Origin: Gordionus sp. m RMFG-2023
Lineage: Eukaryota; Nematomorpha; Gordioida; Chordodea; Parachordodidae
Reading direction: 5' to 3'
NCBI RefSeq assembly: GCF_954871325.1
Contig: NC_088775.1
Location: 66,379,561-66,443,560 of the forward strand
Length of the DNA: 64,000 bases
In this document: piece by piece, positions 32,935 through 45,056 of the stretch
Layout: each line of letters opens with the position of its first letter
How positions within the stretch are numbered: position 1 is the first letter of the stretch
Translations under genes and position numbers: made by a program
The notes under the pieces: model-generated
What the model was told of the DNA's origin: nothing
What the model saw: only the letters and a program-made list of their open reading frames with translations
Databases searched by the model: none

Positions 32935-33560
32935 GATTTCTTTAAATATAAGATTGCTAAGCGACAAATTAACTATACTTAGGCAGGTTATAAATGATTA
33001 ACGATACTATGTCCTCCTTTTACAAGAAACTCACTTGAAAGTAACGAAAGTACAAAACCTCCTAGAATATACTTTATATTGCAGCTCGAATGCTGAACAC
33101 GTATGGACAGGGGTGGCGATTTTGATACATAATAAATTAATTAAATTTGTGAGCTTTAACCCAATTTCCAGTCACATTTACTGCCTTACCTTAAATGGTT
33201 AAAAGAAATTACATTTATTTAACATATATGAATCAAAATGATAAAATCGTTTACATCGAATTGGGAAATATCTTAAAAGAACTGCCTCTCGAGATAGTAT
33301 CATATTAGAAGTCGATTTTAATTCCTCGGTAGGCATTTCTAACAATTCTACCTGCCTCGGGAACGCCACATTAGTACAAAGTACGAACTCCAATGGCAAG
33401 AAATCAATAGAAATGTGAACACTTTAATATGAAATAGGAAATACCTTCTTCAATCATCCTAGCCATCACATCATGACCTGCAGAAGTCCTCCTTTAGTAT
33501 TACTTCAAAAATTGATTTCTTTGTAATTTTCACCAAAATCTTCAAATGGGCGAGCTTAGG
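32935..33560 (+). pseudogene. LINE (non-LTR retrotransposon) APE-type endonuclease fragment
   Basis: The plus-strand frame reads YVLLLQETHLKV then VWTGVAILIHNKLIKFVSF, the QETHL and GVAILI blocks of the apurinic-like endonuclease that nicks target DNA in Jockey/CR1/I-type LINEs. A further segment, VYIELGNILKELPLEI, matches the helix before the GDFN block, whose catalytic residues are lost. One stop interrupts the start region and frames shift after about 33190. No reverse transcriptase follows; 33830-33950 may be the 3' tail. Confidence 0.7.
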
Positions 33561-34019
33561 ATAAACAAAAGCACTTTTGATACCTCTGGAACATGGTACA
33601 CCATATAGACATAAAGTTAACTTCCAAAAAGAAATATTTACCAAAACATAAGAATTATTTCCTTCTCCTAAATAATTTAACCAGGCGAAATTATTATTAT
33701 CATTGTTATGGCTTTATTACATGACCTTACAATTTTTTTGACACTATTCTGCCGGCAACGGAACTAATAAATCACCTCTTTCTTACCCCTCTCTTCTTTA
33801 AATGCTAGCTGACTAAATAGTGATACCGTCCGTCCATTATAATAATGGGTATACATCATGTATAGGATCTATATATTAGTGAATATACATGATGCATGCT
33901 ACAACTCCTGGTGGGTGATGAAATTGCACTTCGTGCATTATCTGGCGTGGTAATAAATGAATGAATATTATTAATAATTTTTTAAAAAATAATTTTTATA
34001 TATAGCACAAAAGTAAATA
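33561..34019. other. LINE 3' debris and AT-rich spacer
   Basis: Degraded sequence after the endonuclease region, with a less AT-rich tail at 33820-33960 (atgcatgctacaactcctgg). No open frame of note. Confidence 0.35.
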
Positions 34020-35264
34020 ATTGGAATAAAATGAGATGTTATTTATTAAATATTAACATGCAAATCATATTCGGGCAGTTTTTTTATTGGGAAATGAATA
34101 GTAAAATAAATCAAAATGGGCAGTTTAATTAAATGGGCAGTAGAAAAAACATTTGGTTGGTAAGTTAATATTTAATTTTCAAGCTTTTTATTGATTTGGG
34201 CACTATTTAAAATAAACTTAGTTTTAAAATAATTTTGCAGGTATTTTAAAATTTTGGACGGTAATTTTCCAGCTTTTATATTTACTTGGGCAGTTTTAAT
34301 TTTTAACACTAACTTTTAAAATGGATTTAATGAAACCAATTGATAAATATTGTTCATATTCATATGATTACTATGAAGAACCTGGTAATGGCACGGAGGA
34401 AAAAATAAAAAAATTAAAGATATTGCTGGTTTAAGGAATTTTCAAATATTCGGAAGTCCAAGAATACTAATTACAGGAGATAACTATATACAAATGATAC
34501 AGAAGAGGGTAAGAAAATTTATTTTAGCTGTGAGTAAAACTAGAGATAGGTAGATTATAATGGGCCTCTAACCTAAAACTATTATGGAAAATTTACAAAT
34601 TTTTTTTAAAAATATTACCTTCAATAAATTCAAAAGCTAAAAAGGCACTTGTATAGTGTTGCGTAATCGGCTAATTTTAGCCGACTAAAATCGGTTAAGC
34701 CTAATTAGGCTAAGCCTAAAAATCGGCTAAACCTAATTAGGCTAAGCCTAAAAATCGGCTAAGCCTAAAAATTGGCTAAGTCTAAAAATGGGCTAAGCCT
34801 AAAAATTGGCTAAAATAAAATACTCAAAATTCTGCATCGATGCTTAGCATTAATTATTATTTATTTATTTTAGTAAAATAATTTATTTTTTTATATTTAA
34901 TGTAAATATTTTATTATTATCAACAAATAAACATGATATGATTTAATATTTTTTATTTATATTATTATATTTTGAAATGAAAATAAATTTATTTATTTGA
35001 TGTTTTTTTAATAAAAAAAATAATATGCTGCTATATTGTAAAAATGTAATATTCTTTATAATATAATTTATTAGTGATTTTCACAATCTTCTTTGTAAAT
35101 ACATCTTTTATTGAGGAATTATATTGTAAATTTTATTAGATAAATAAACAATCTTTTAAATGAAATCTTTTATCATTTTTTTAAAATTATCTATTTATTA
35201 TTAAATGAGGTGGATTTTATGAAACTTTTTTGATGTTATTTTATATGATCTTTTTAAGGATAAT

Positions 35265-36995
35265 ATTTTAATGTGACAATTGTCATAATCGTTCTTTTAT
35301 AAGTTTTTTGAATTTTTTTGAAGAAAGTATGTTAAAATAAGTATTAATAACATATGTAAATACAAATTTAGGGAAGATGTACCAATGAAAAGTGACAATT
35401 GTCATAATCGTTATTTTTAAAGTTTTTCGAATTTTTTTGACGAAAATATGTTAAAATAAGAGTTAATAACAGGTGTAAATATAAATTTAGTGAAGATGTA
35501 CCATAGAAAAGTGACAATTGTCATAATCGTTATTTTTAAAGTTTTTTGAATTTTTTTGACGAAAATATGTTAAAATAAGTATTAATAACATGTGTAAATA
35601 TAAATTTAGTGGAGATGTACCAATGAAAACTGACAATTGTCATAATCGCTATTTTTAAAGTTTTTTGAATTTTTTTGACGAAAATATGTTAAAATAAGTA
35701 TTAATAACATGTGTAAATATAAATTTAGTGAAGATGTACCAATGAAAAGTGACATTTGTCATAATCGTTAATTTTAAAGTTTTTTGAATTTTTTTTGAAG
35801 AAAATATGTTAAAATAAGTGTTAATAACATGTGTAAATATAAATTTAGTGAAGATGTACCAATGAAAAGTGACAATTGTCATGATCGCTATTTTTAAAGT
35901 TTTTTGAAATTTTTTGACGAAAATATGTTAAAATAAGTATTAATAACATGTGTAAATATAAATTTAGTGAAGATGTACCATAGAAAAGTGACAATTGTAA
36001 TAATCATTATTTTTAAAGTTTTTTGAATTTTTTTGACGAAAATATGTGAAAATAAGTATTAATAACATGTGCAAATATAAATTTAGTACCAATGAAAACT
36101 GACAATTGTCATAATCGCTATTTTTAAAGTTTTTTGAATATTTTTGAATTTTTTTGACGAAAATATGTTAAAATAAGTATTAATAACATGTGTAAATATA
36201 AATTTAGTGAAGATGTACCAATGAAAAGTGACATTTGTCATAATCGTTAATTTTAAAGTTTTTTGAATTTTTTTGAAGAAAATATGTTAAAATAAGTATT
36301 AATAACATGTGTAAATATAAATTTAGTGAAGATGTACCAATGAAAAGTGACAATTGTCATAATCGCTATTTTTAAAGTTTTTTGAAATTTTTTGACGAAA
36401 ATATGTTAAAATAAGTATTAATAACATGTGTAAATATAAATTTAGTGAAGATGTACATAGAAAAGTGACAATTGTCATAATCGTTATTTTTAAAGTTTTT
36501 TGAATTTTTTTGACGAAAATATGTTAAAATAAGTATTAACAACATGTGTAAATATAAATTTAATGAAGATGTACCAATGAAAACTGACAATTGTCATAAT
36601 CGCTATTTTTAAAGTTTTTTGAATTTTTTTGACGAAAATGTGTTAAAATAAGTATTAATAACATGTGTAAATAAAAATTTAGTGAAGATGTACCAATGAA
36701 AAGTGACATTTGTCATAATCGTTAATTTTAAAGTTTTTTTGAATTTTTTTGACGAAAATATGTTAAAATAAGTATTAATAACATGTGTAAATATAAATTT
36801 AGTGAAGATGTACCAATGAAAAGTGACAATTGTCATAATCGTTATTTTTAAAGTTTTCTGAATTTTATTGACAAAGATATTTTAAAATAAGTATTGATAA
36901 CATGTTTAAATAAAAATTTAGTGAAGATGTATTCTAGATAAGCGACAATTGTCATAATCGCTATTTTTAAAGTTTTTTGATTTTTTTTGACAAAA
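35265..36995. repeat. ~119-bp satellite, about 15 direct units
   Basis: The unit begins at gtgacaattgtcataatcg and ends near gatgtaccaatgaaaa. Starts of gacaattgtc fall near 35275, 35393, 35513, 35632, 35751, 35871, 35990, 36101, 36229, 36348, 36466, 36584, 36704, 36822 and 36942. Most units contain tgacaattgtca, a perfect 12-bp palindrome. A two-unit super-periodicity is hinted at by alternating acaattg and acatttg forms. Minus-strand reading frames of 72-75 codons here are translated repeat, not genes. Confidence 0.95.
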
Positions 36996-37284
36996 ATAGT
37001 TAACTTGCATCGATATTGATTTTAAAATAGAAAAAAAAGTTTACCCAAATTTTAAACAAGATTGCCTGGTGAAAATTGGTAAAAAAATAATAATTTCTAA
37101 CTTAGGATTAGATATTATGATATAAATTTTGCATATTAATTTCTGACCCGATGAACAAATGTAATAAATGCCAATTTGCTCCTGTTTTTGGGGAAGAATC
37201 TATTATTACCATATGTTTTTCTATGGCATATACTCAGGCAATTTTAATTTTACAATCTATATTTTTACCCATTTACATTAAAGA

Positions 37285-37700
37285 AATTTTTAAAATAACG
37301 ATTATGACAATTGTCACTTTTCTATAGTACATCTTCACTAAATTTTTATTTAAACATGTTATTATTACTCATTTTAACATATTTTCGTCAACAAAAATCA
37401 AAAAACTTAAAAAATAATGATTATGACAATTGTCACTTATCTAGAGTACATCTTCACTAAATTTTTATTTAAACATGTTATATATACTTATTTTAAAATA
37501 TTTTCTTCAAAAAAATTCAAAAAACTTTAAGAATATCGATTATGATAATGTCAATTTTCTATGGTACATCTTCACTAAATTTTATTTAAACATGTTATCA
37601 ATACTTTTTTTAACATATTTTCTTCAAAAAAATTCAAAAAACTTATAAAATAACGATTATGACAATTGTCACTTTTCTATAGTACATCTTCACTAAATTT
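37285..37700. repeat. Same satellite, 3-4 units in inverted orientation
   Basis: Words such as cgattatgacaattgtcact and agtacatcttcactaaat repeat at about 125-bp spacing. They are reverse complements of the units at 35265-36995, so the element's centre is a large imperfect inverted repeat with a short, non-repetitive middle (37000-37284). Confidence 0.92.
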
Positions 37701-38471
37701 TTTAGGCTTAGCCAATTTTTAGGCTTAGCCTTATTAGGCTTAGGCTAGTTTTTAGCCGATTACGCAACACTACTCTTGTACAATAAGGTAAGTTTTAATT
37801 ATTATTTAGATATATATAAACATTTATAAATTATTTTCCATTTTTTAGATTTTCTCAAATGTTACAATGTGCAATAATCTAATATTTGATATATTTTCAA
37901 TTTACTAATTATTATATATTTATATTTTAATTTTCATAAAATATTCTAGATAACAATAAAAGAGATATTTGTATAAATACTTAAAAGGCTCTTGTTGTAG
38001 AATAACATGTAAGTTTTAATTAAATATTTAGATATAAAAATTATTCAATAAAAACTGCAATCTTATAACCTTTTTTATATTTTATTAAATTTACTAACAT
38101 TTTTATATTACATAATAACTCATAATATAAAAATATTTGTATAAATACTAAATAACTTTCAAATAAATACTGTATAATACAATTTTTGTTACAATTCAAC
38201 ATTATTTTTTACTGCTCAATAATATATAAATACTGCCCAAATTATTAATTTTTTGATAAAAAAAATACCTAAAATTAGAAATACTGCACAAAAGATTATT
38301 TTGTTGATAATAATAATACTGCCTTAAATTGATTAATTTACTGCCCAAAAAATCATAACCATTACTTATTTTAATTTTATTGAAGTTTGCTCTTTAGGGT
38401 TCACATGTTCCCATAAAAAAATATTAAATTTATGATCTAATAATTTATGTAACAATATAAAATTAATAATT

Positions 38472-40169
38472 TAGTGCTATAAACTTTACTTTTAAAAAGA
38501 AACGCGTTACTAGTTACTCGTTACTTCTGAAAAAGGAACGGGCGTTACTAGATATTCAAAAAATTATCGGGTTACTCTTACTCTTTACTTAAAAAATATT
38601 TAATACAAAAAAAAATTTCCCTATATATAATATAAATAAAATTATGCAAAAAATAATTTATAAGATATCTTTAATAATGATATATATAATTTATAAATCT
38701 AATAATACATAAATAATATATTATAAGATAAGATATTTTTGTAATGATTTTCTATTTATTTTTAACAACAATTGATTTTTAAAATTTTGATCAGATAAAC
38801 AAGAGTGCACTCAACACAGCTTTCGCTATGATAAACACACGTTCAACTGGCGCAGAGGACGGAGGGTTGCATTATATTGGATAAATAAAAATTTAAATTG
38901 GGAGAATTTATTAAAAATTAAAGAATAATCTTTATTTTGAAAAAAGCTTAGTTCATCGTCAAAAGCATCTTCATTCAGATCCTCGTCCAATTTTTTAAAA
39001 TCTTTATTAGAAAATAATCTGCACGTATATTGTTTATTAAAGGAATCAAGTCTGTCTTTTCTTTTCAATATCTTTTCAGAACAGGAAATAAGTTCAGGCT
39101 TTCTTCCTTCGCTCACATCTAGTTTTACAAGGGGCAATCTGATTTAAATAGCGGGTGAAATTGCTGATAATATATAAATCAATTGAAATAAAATATTAAC
39201 AAAATATAAATTGCGAACAATACTTCCACCGTATACCTTTTATCTTTGTCCTGCAGAATTTCATTAATAAGTGGCTTACAAAATGAAATTATTTAAAGTT
39301 ATTTTTTAAATATTATACTTATCGTGGGAGTGAGATTTCCCAAATGCATTTTTTCTTCCGAAAGTGCAGTAGGAACATTCATAACCATAAAATCATATAT
39401 ATAGCCATACAATATTCATCTATGAACGACTTGTCATTACCTGAAAAACTCTGTAATTTAGATTTATCACAAGATTTGTCAAATTTGTGGCCATTCTCCC
39501 TAATTAGACTATATTAATTTCACCGAGTTATAGAAAGAGTTCCATATTATTATAACCAATTTAACCAGATAACTCATTTTTTCCTTAAAAATAGCTGTAC
39601 AGTTTGGAGGAAGCTCATGTTTATTCCACAAATATTTGAGTTGGGACAATTTATACTTACAAAGTGTAAACTTTGTACCCTTAGTTTTCTTTATTGGTGT
39701 AGAAAATGTTTAATATTGGAGCCAATCAAGGCAAGGTTTACTTATCTTCATCTGAATAAAATGTACAATTATATAATATTCTTTTTAAAACAAATTATAA
39801 TATTACTAAGAATATAAATTTAAACAGATTGATTCAATATTAATTAGATTAACAATCTTGACTGAAAATTTAACAACGATAATTTATAAAAATGAAGGAA
39901 TTGGGTAGTTGATTTGAATTAAAAACTCGGCTTAAATTATTTATAAAATTCTAAAAAAAATAAAAAAAGTAATTTTATAATAGATTTTTTCCATATTTTT
40001 TTTAAGAATTTGAAGTAAAGAGTAGCGTTTTGGGTTACTGTTACTCAAAAAAAAGAAACGCGTTACCGTTACTCGTTACCTCTAGAAGAATAACGAATGG
40101 CGTTCCTTTTCTTCAAAAAAGTTAACGTCGTTAGTAACGAACTTACATTTTTGAAACTTTACAGCACTA
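38472..40169 (-). mobile_element. hAT-D element with GTTACT-rich inverted termini
   Basis: Left end tagtgctataaacttt and right end aaactttacagcacta are inverted repeats, followed inward by arrays of cgcgttac/gttactcgttac words (38500-38580; inverse at 40030-40125). The minus strand holds transposase remains. No clear 8-bp duplication remains outside. Confidence 0.8.
38826..39420 (-). pseudogene. hAT-D transposase remnants
   Basis: The frame at 38826-39137 ends in FLFIQYNATLRPLRQLNVCL, a slightly shifted form of the hAT C-terminal block with N-t-xLPsSAxVERLFS. Upstream, near 39320-39420, minus-strand pieces resemble EYCMAIYM and ALSEEKMHLGNLTPTI, the block preceding it in hAT transposases. 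The coding sequence is fragmentary with frameshifts. A relative lies at 59000-59910 in the other orientation. Confidence 0.7.
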
Positions 40170-40689
40170 ATATTTATTAATATTAAAAATCTTCCAGCAT
40201 TGCTAATTCTTCGTTTAGAAGAAGAATCACTGGTTGCTGGAATTGCCAATATTTTTCTAGCTAATCTTGATAAATTTTTGATAAATCTTTTACTTGTCAT
40301 TTCCATCAAAGTAGGGCATCCGTTTGAAGTATATCCTCTACTCAAGTGAGATATTTAAATAAAAAGTGAAACCATTGATAATAAATTTAAGAAAGTATTT
40401 TAAATTAATTGTATGTAAATTTTAAATTTTAACTAAACTAAGTAGCCTAAAATCTTTCTAAATTATAATTTAAATCTTTAATTGAATTATCGTTGCTTTT
40501 GGGGAAATGGGTAAAATCAGATTTTCATCCACATTGATGTTATATTCCATGCAAATCAAACCAACATGTTTTCGATATATTTTTTACCTAATTAATTTCT
40601 CCCAACGAACATCTTTAGTTATCGTTACTTTGGTATTAAAAATGTTGAAATTTTAGGATGCAAATTTTTTTAAATGTTTGTTTAAATGA
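40170..40689. other. AT-rich spacer, nothing recognised
   Basis: No motif or gene seen. The 87-codon minus-strand frame at 40082-40345 overlaps the hAT-D end and has no recognisable family. Confidence 0.35.
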
Positions 40690-40719
40690 TTTTAAATAAT
40701 AAATATATTTTGTAAATTT

Positions 40720-40868
40720 TTTAACCTGCCTGTTCACCTATCTAGAATTTAAATATTTTTCTTAACCCGCTTACCCGCCTGTTCTTTAAAAAATTAACCC
40801 GCTTGCCCGCCCGCCCACTTAAATGAGCGGGCTAGGGGGGCTAAAAACCCGATGCAGATCTCTAATAT
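40720..40868. mobile_element. ACCCGC-rich MITE end
   Basis: Repeated acccgc/gcccgcccgccc words followed by gagcgggctagggg and the terminus gatgcagatctctaa. The terminus is the inverse of the start at 31402 (ttagagatctgca). Left end not located. Confidence 0.55.
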
Positions 40869-41860
40869 GGATTACTTATTTTATAAAATCCCGAAGAAAT
40901 TTTTATTCCTGATGTAAAATAAAACAATAAACAATTATATAGTGTTTATTTTTTTGTAATTAATATTATATAATTATTACAATTGCGGCTTATGGAATTT
41001 ATCCAAGGGATAAAGGACATATAGTGCGTGTTTAGTACATTTCAGTGCTTTAACTTGTTTGGCAGATAGTTTATCGTTCCCTTTCCTTCTATTCTTCACG
41101 CTGCAGCACAATGTCAATAGAAGAAAGTTTTAGAAATCGTTAAAAATTATTTCTTTTTAGTAGGATTTAATTTCTCTTTTTAAATTCCTACGAAGTATAC
41201 TATATTTAATGTCATTGTTATGTATAAAATTATTTAAGATTAAGAATTATGGGAAAGTGATAAAGAAACTTTTTTGATAAATAAAGAGATTAATTGAAAA
41301 AAATAATAATAAATTACTCTCCATGCTGAGAAATAATCATTTTTAATTCCCATTTTATAATTCGATTTTGATTATATTCATTTTTTCTTACCATTGACAA
41401 ATGTTGAGCTAGGTTTTAGTAATAAAGATAGAATTGTTTATTATTTCTTGTTTAATGGACAATTCACAGGAATTTGAACCCCAGATTTGTGGTGTTTAAT
41501 AAAAATGGACGTATTCGAATAAAGAGATTTTTTAACCATTATCATGAATTCTACATGAATTCTAAAATTGTTTGAACCAACTTTTATACAACGCCGATGA
41601 TAAAAGGAGGAAAAAAAGTTATATTATGATCAAGTGCCCATAATATAGAATATAATCAAAATACGGGCTAAATTAAGAACTTAGATGGAATAATTTCGAA
41701 ATATAATTACTCAATCAAATGTCGATAGGCTTGGTTGAAATAAAGAAGATATAGAACCGATGCAAAATATATTTGTCGTATTTTTATATATATTAATATA
41801 TTATTATTATGTAATGACAATCAACCGATTTAAACAAGGTTGATTGGATAATAATTAAAT
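40869..41860. other. AT-rich stretch without recognised gene
   Basis: No protein family, RNA gene or repeat could be identified. Confidence 0.35.
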
Positions 41861-42245
41861 TTATATAACACGTGATCGGATTGGATTTATCTTTTGAATA
41901 AAATTGAAAAGAAAGTCATTATTAAATTCTTTAGGAATTATGAATTTTTTTATGAATTGTAAAATCATTTTTATATATATAAATTTTGAATGATTTTCTT
42001 GAAAAATAGATTGTAATTTTTTGTTAGAAATAAAAAAGATCTCTCTTCGATAAAAGTTTGTGTATTGCAGATTAAGAATAAAGTGTTGATAAGTAAGAGT
42101 TTTTACAATATTGACAAACATATAATGGATTATCCTCAGGACGAAATTGAATTGGCTGAGTTAATTTTGATACTGTTTGTTTTGGGTGAGTCCTTAAGCT
42201 TTTGAAAGTGATGGCGAGAATAAGCCTAAAAAGAGAGGTCGTTGT
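41861..42245 (-). pseudogene. Reading frame interrupted by hAT-E, family unknown
   Basis: Two overlapping minus-strand frames: one reads FKSLRTHPKQTVSKLTQPIQ then FRPEDNPLYVCQYCKNSYL, with a Cys-x2-Cys; the next, 86 codons, starts MFVNIVKTLTYQHF and is Lys/Phe/Ile-rich. The first runs directly into the hAT-E target duplication at 42246-42253, and the sequence on the far side (45057 onward) has a candidate 3' splice site (ttttcctccctag). This may be an exon of a host gene broken by the insertion and a frameshift, or chance. I do not recognise the family. Confidence 0.3.
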
Positions 42246-42253
42246 AATGCACA

Positions 42254-45048
42254 CAGGGCCGTAGCCAGGAATTTTCACTTAGGGGGGGGGGGGCAAGTGC
42301 TTACTTGGGGGGGGGGCACTATTTTTTAAAAATCAAACAAATAATTACGCATTCATAGAAATTTTTTCCTATTTTTATTAAAAATTTAATAACAAAATAA
42401 TACTATAATATGAATATACAAAACATAATAATACTATAATATGCGTATACAAAACAAAATATTAATATAACAGAATACGGCGATTTTTATTTTTAAATTT
42501 TAATATAAATGAACTAAAAGATAAATTCTGCGTTATTCTTTTTTCATACGCCATTAATACTAAATTTTGTTTACGTTTATCCTTCATAGACTCTCTACTG
42601 CTCGATAAAACTCTCTTTAATGTAGAGAACGAGGCCTCACAAGAAGCCGTTGATACCCAATGATTATCGCTGCTGAGTAGCATTTATATAATTCTTTAAA
42701 TGCATGATTATATATTTTTTTATATATAATATGTAATATATTTTCAAAATTATGATTTTATTTAGCTTCCGAAGCTAGCAATCCTTTTGCTATCTTCATT
42801 TCATGATGCAGTGTTTCCATATTTAAGTTTAACAGGATTTTAATGGGGCCATTTTATCTGATAAAAAATAATCAGGGTCAAGGGGGGGGGGCAATTTTTC
42901 TTGGATTTCTCCAGAAAAAATATAGCGAATTATTATGCTCAGGTTTTCACAACCTGGCATCTTTTGTCTCATCAGCCTTAAGACAAAAAAAAGGCATCTC
43001 GCTTTTATTATATTTGTCTGAAATATGTTCAAGCACTATATCTGCCATAATGGATATTATTTCGTTTTGAACTGTGGTGATGTATACTGGGCATTTTGGG
43101 GTATAAATTTCATAATTTTATTTAATTCAGGGTCTTTTTGGATGGTGTAGGAAAACATTGCTATAAATAGCCCAGAAGAATAAATTATGTTTTCATCTTT
43201 TGCAGCATCCGTAATATTTGTTGAACCAGTCCCACGGAAAGGTAGCTCTTGTATGCTAAAAAATAGCATCAAATTAAATATTGATTTAATATAATATTGA
43301 TTACGATTAATTTGATCCCCTCCCAACATTTTAGTTATTTCTGTACCTTTGTTTATATTTTGATTTTTATCATGCTATATTGTAATTGAATTTAAACGAG
43401 CTTTCGAGCTCTCGTGTTTTAGCAGTCCCTTCTTGGCAGCTAACGCATTTTTCCAATTTCTGAATCCCGTTTGTCCAAATTCATCACTTGGAATACACAA
43501 GTATTTCCTACATGGAAAACAAAAGGCAGAGTCAGCTCTACACTATACTCCAACCAGTCTCGGCCTCTATACCATGATTTTCGAAATGATCTTTGCCTTC
43601 CATGGATATCTTTTTTCACGTAATTGTTTAATTTGATTTGGTTTATTCTGGCCAAGGTCACCTGGGATTTGAATTGAACCATTAGAGGACTTTTTTGACA
43701 CTAAAAATATTATGATTAATAAATTGTAATGAGGGAAAGGATCATAAATAATAATGGTCATCAGGATGGGCGAAGGAAGGGCATGCTGAAAATGAACAAA
43801 CACAAAATTTATCTTGTATTTAAGATACAAGTATTTGCTATACTGTAGTGCCCAACCTTGATGAAGATTATCAGTAAAGTTGATCAGTAAAATTATAGAT
43901 ATTCAGTATTAAAAACTAGAAAAAGGTCATAAACATTATATCTTTAAAGATTAACAAAAAAATATAATATTTTTATATTTATAAATCAATTACTAGTTGC
44001 CTCTTGACAATGAGAGACTGAGCTGCTAGTTGAAGATGACTGAGTCTCTTCTTCGTTTTTATTTGTTTTAAAATCAAAATGTAATAATGAAACACCATAA
44101 TCTCCTACTCCTATTGATATTGTCAAAAATATATAAATATAAAATTTGGGTTAAATTTTAAACTATTTACCATCTTCCTCCTCCTGAGTGTAGTGAGGAT
44201 CATTTTCTAGATTATTAGCTTCATTCATATCTTGAAATATGAGTGAATATATTTATTTTAATAATTAAATTTATTATACAAAAATGATAATATTAATAAT
44301 AAATGTCTGTCTCTTATCTTATATAAAATAAATATATATGAAATAATAATATATAGGTATTGCCCTATATCAATATCTTATAAGTCATGAAATAATAATA
44401 TAAATTTATAGGTATTGCTCTATATCAATATCATATAAGTCATGAAATAATAATATAAATTTATACTAACTATGAGAAGAATCAGTTTCTGAAATTTCTG
44501 ATGTAGTATTACTAGTAGTTTGTAGAGGTGATTTTGCTTGACATTTGTTTAACTTTAACTTAAAATAAGAGTTAATAACTGATTGTTTCTTTATAATTTC
44601 AAAATAAACGCTGTAAAATAAAATAACTGGTTATATATTGTAATATAAATGTGATACTTATAGAGAATGTTATACGCAACAAAAACAAATGAAAAAAAAA
44701 TGAATGAATGATAATTTAATATTGGGTAAAAATAAAAATAAAACAGGATAGAAAAAAATTTACAAACTAAACATGTTTGTAGAATAAATATTCAAAATTT
44801 ATTTTAAAAATATAAAAATAATCAATTCTAAATAGACATGCTTTTTGAATATTTTTGAATAAATATTCAAAATTTATATTAAAAATATAAAAATAATCAA
44901 TTCTAAAAAAAAATTTCAAATTAGGTGGGAAGGGGGGCAGAAAAATTTTTGGGGGCCACTTTTGAGGGCCTAAGATTTTTTCTGGGGGCCAGGTTTGGGG
45001 GCCAAAAAATTTTTTGGGGTGGCCGGCCCCCCCTTTGTGGCTGCCCTG
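42254..45048 (-). mobile_element. hAT-E, 2795 bp, perfect 8-bp TSD
   Basis: Left end cagggccgtagccagg, right end gtggctgccctg, with 10-12-base G runs and GGGGGCC words near both ends. Flanking octamers aatgcaca at 42246-42253 and 45049-45056 are identical. The transposase is on the minus strand (42462-43680). The part from 43840 to 44900 is AT-rich and non-coding. Confidence 0.9.
42462..43682 (-). pseudogene. hAT-E transposase (ZMYM1/TTF type)
   Basis: From the N-terminus: SFRKSWYRGRDWLEYSVEL (TTF-type finger, near 43560-43650); IQELPFRGTGSTNITDA near 43200-43260, the LAFRGhde block; KIMKFIPQNAQYTSPQF and SIMADIVLEHIS, then the ADET block near 42970-43080; and the C-terminal ASCEASFSTLKRVLSSSRES (42540-42660), the dimerisation helix. 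Frames shift several times and a 10-G run interrupts near 42882-42891. Same superfamily branch as hAT-1. Confidence 0.85.
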
Positions 45049-45056
45049 AATGCACA

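Larger units (their letters stand above)
34654..37772. mobile_element. 3.1-kb satellite-bearing TAGTG-ended element with 8-bp TSD
   Basis: Starts tagtgttgcgtaatcggcta and ends tagccgattacgcaacacta, a 20-bp perfect inverted repeat. The arms carry tandem aatcggctaagcctaa-type words (34670-34810; inverse at 37700-37755). Flanking octamers cacttgta (34646-34653) and ctcttgta (37773-37780) match at seven of eight. There is no transposase; the interior is mainly a ~119-bp satellite. By ends and duplication length it is a non-autonomous hAT. Confidence 0.88.
34020..38400. mobile_element. Outer element with subterminal GGGCAGTA motifs
   Basis: Between 34070 and 34300 the motif gggcagt occurs repeatedly (near 34074, 34110, 34128, 34284, with variants in between). 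Between 38210 and 38350 the inverse actgccc recurs (near 38231 and 38341, with variants near 38211, 38281 and 38318). Clustered motifs in mirrored orientation are typical of subterminal transposase-binding sites. The outer termini are not resolved. A short frame starting MDLMKPIDKYCSYSYDYY at 34321 may be a transposase relic. The inner element 34654-37772 is inserted in it. Confidence 0.5.

Noticed and set aside
35655-36836. Three minus-strand reading frames of 72-75 codons (35655-35882, 36372-36590, 36609-36836)
   Set aside because: They are translations of the ~119-bp satellite unit; they repeat the same peptide and have no family.
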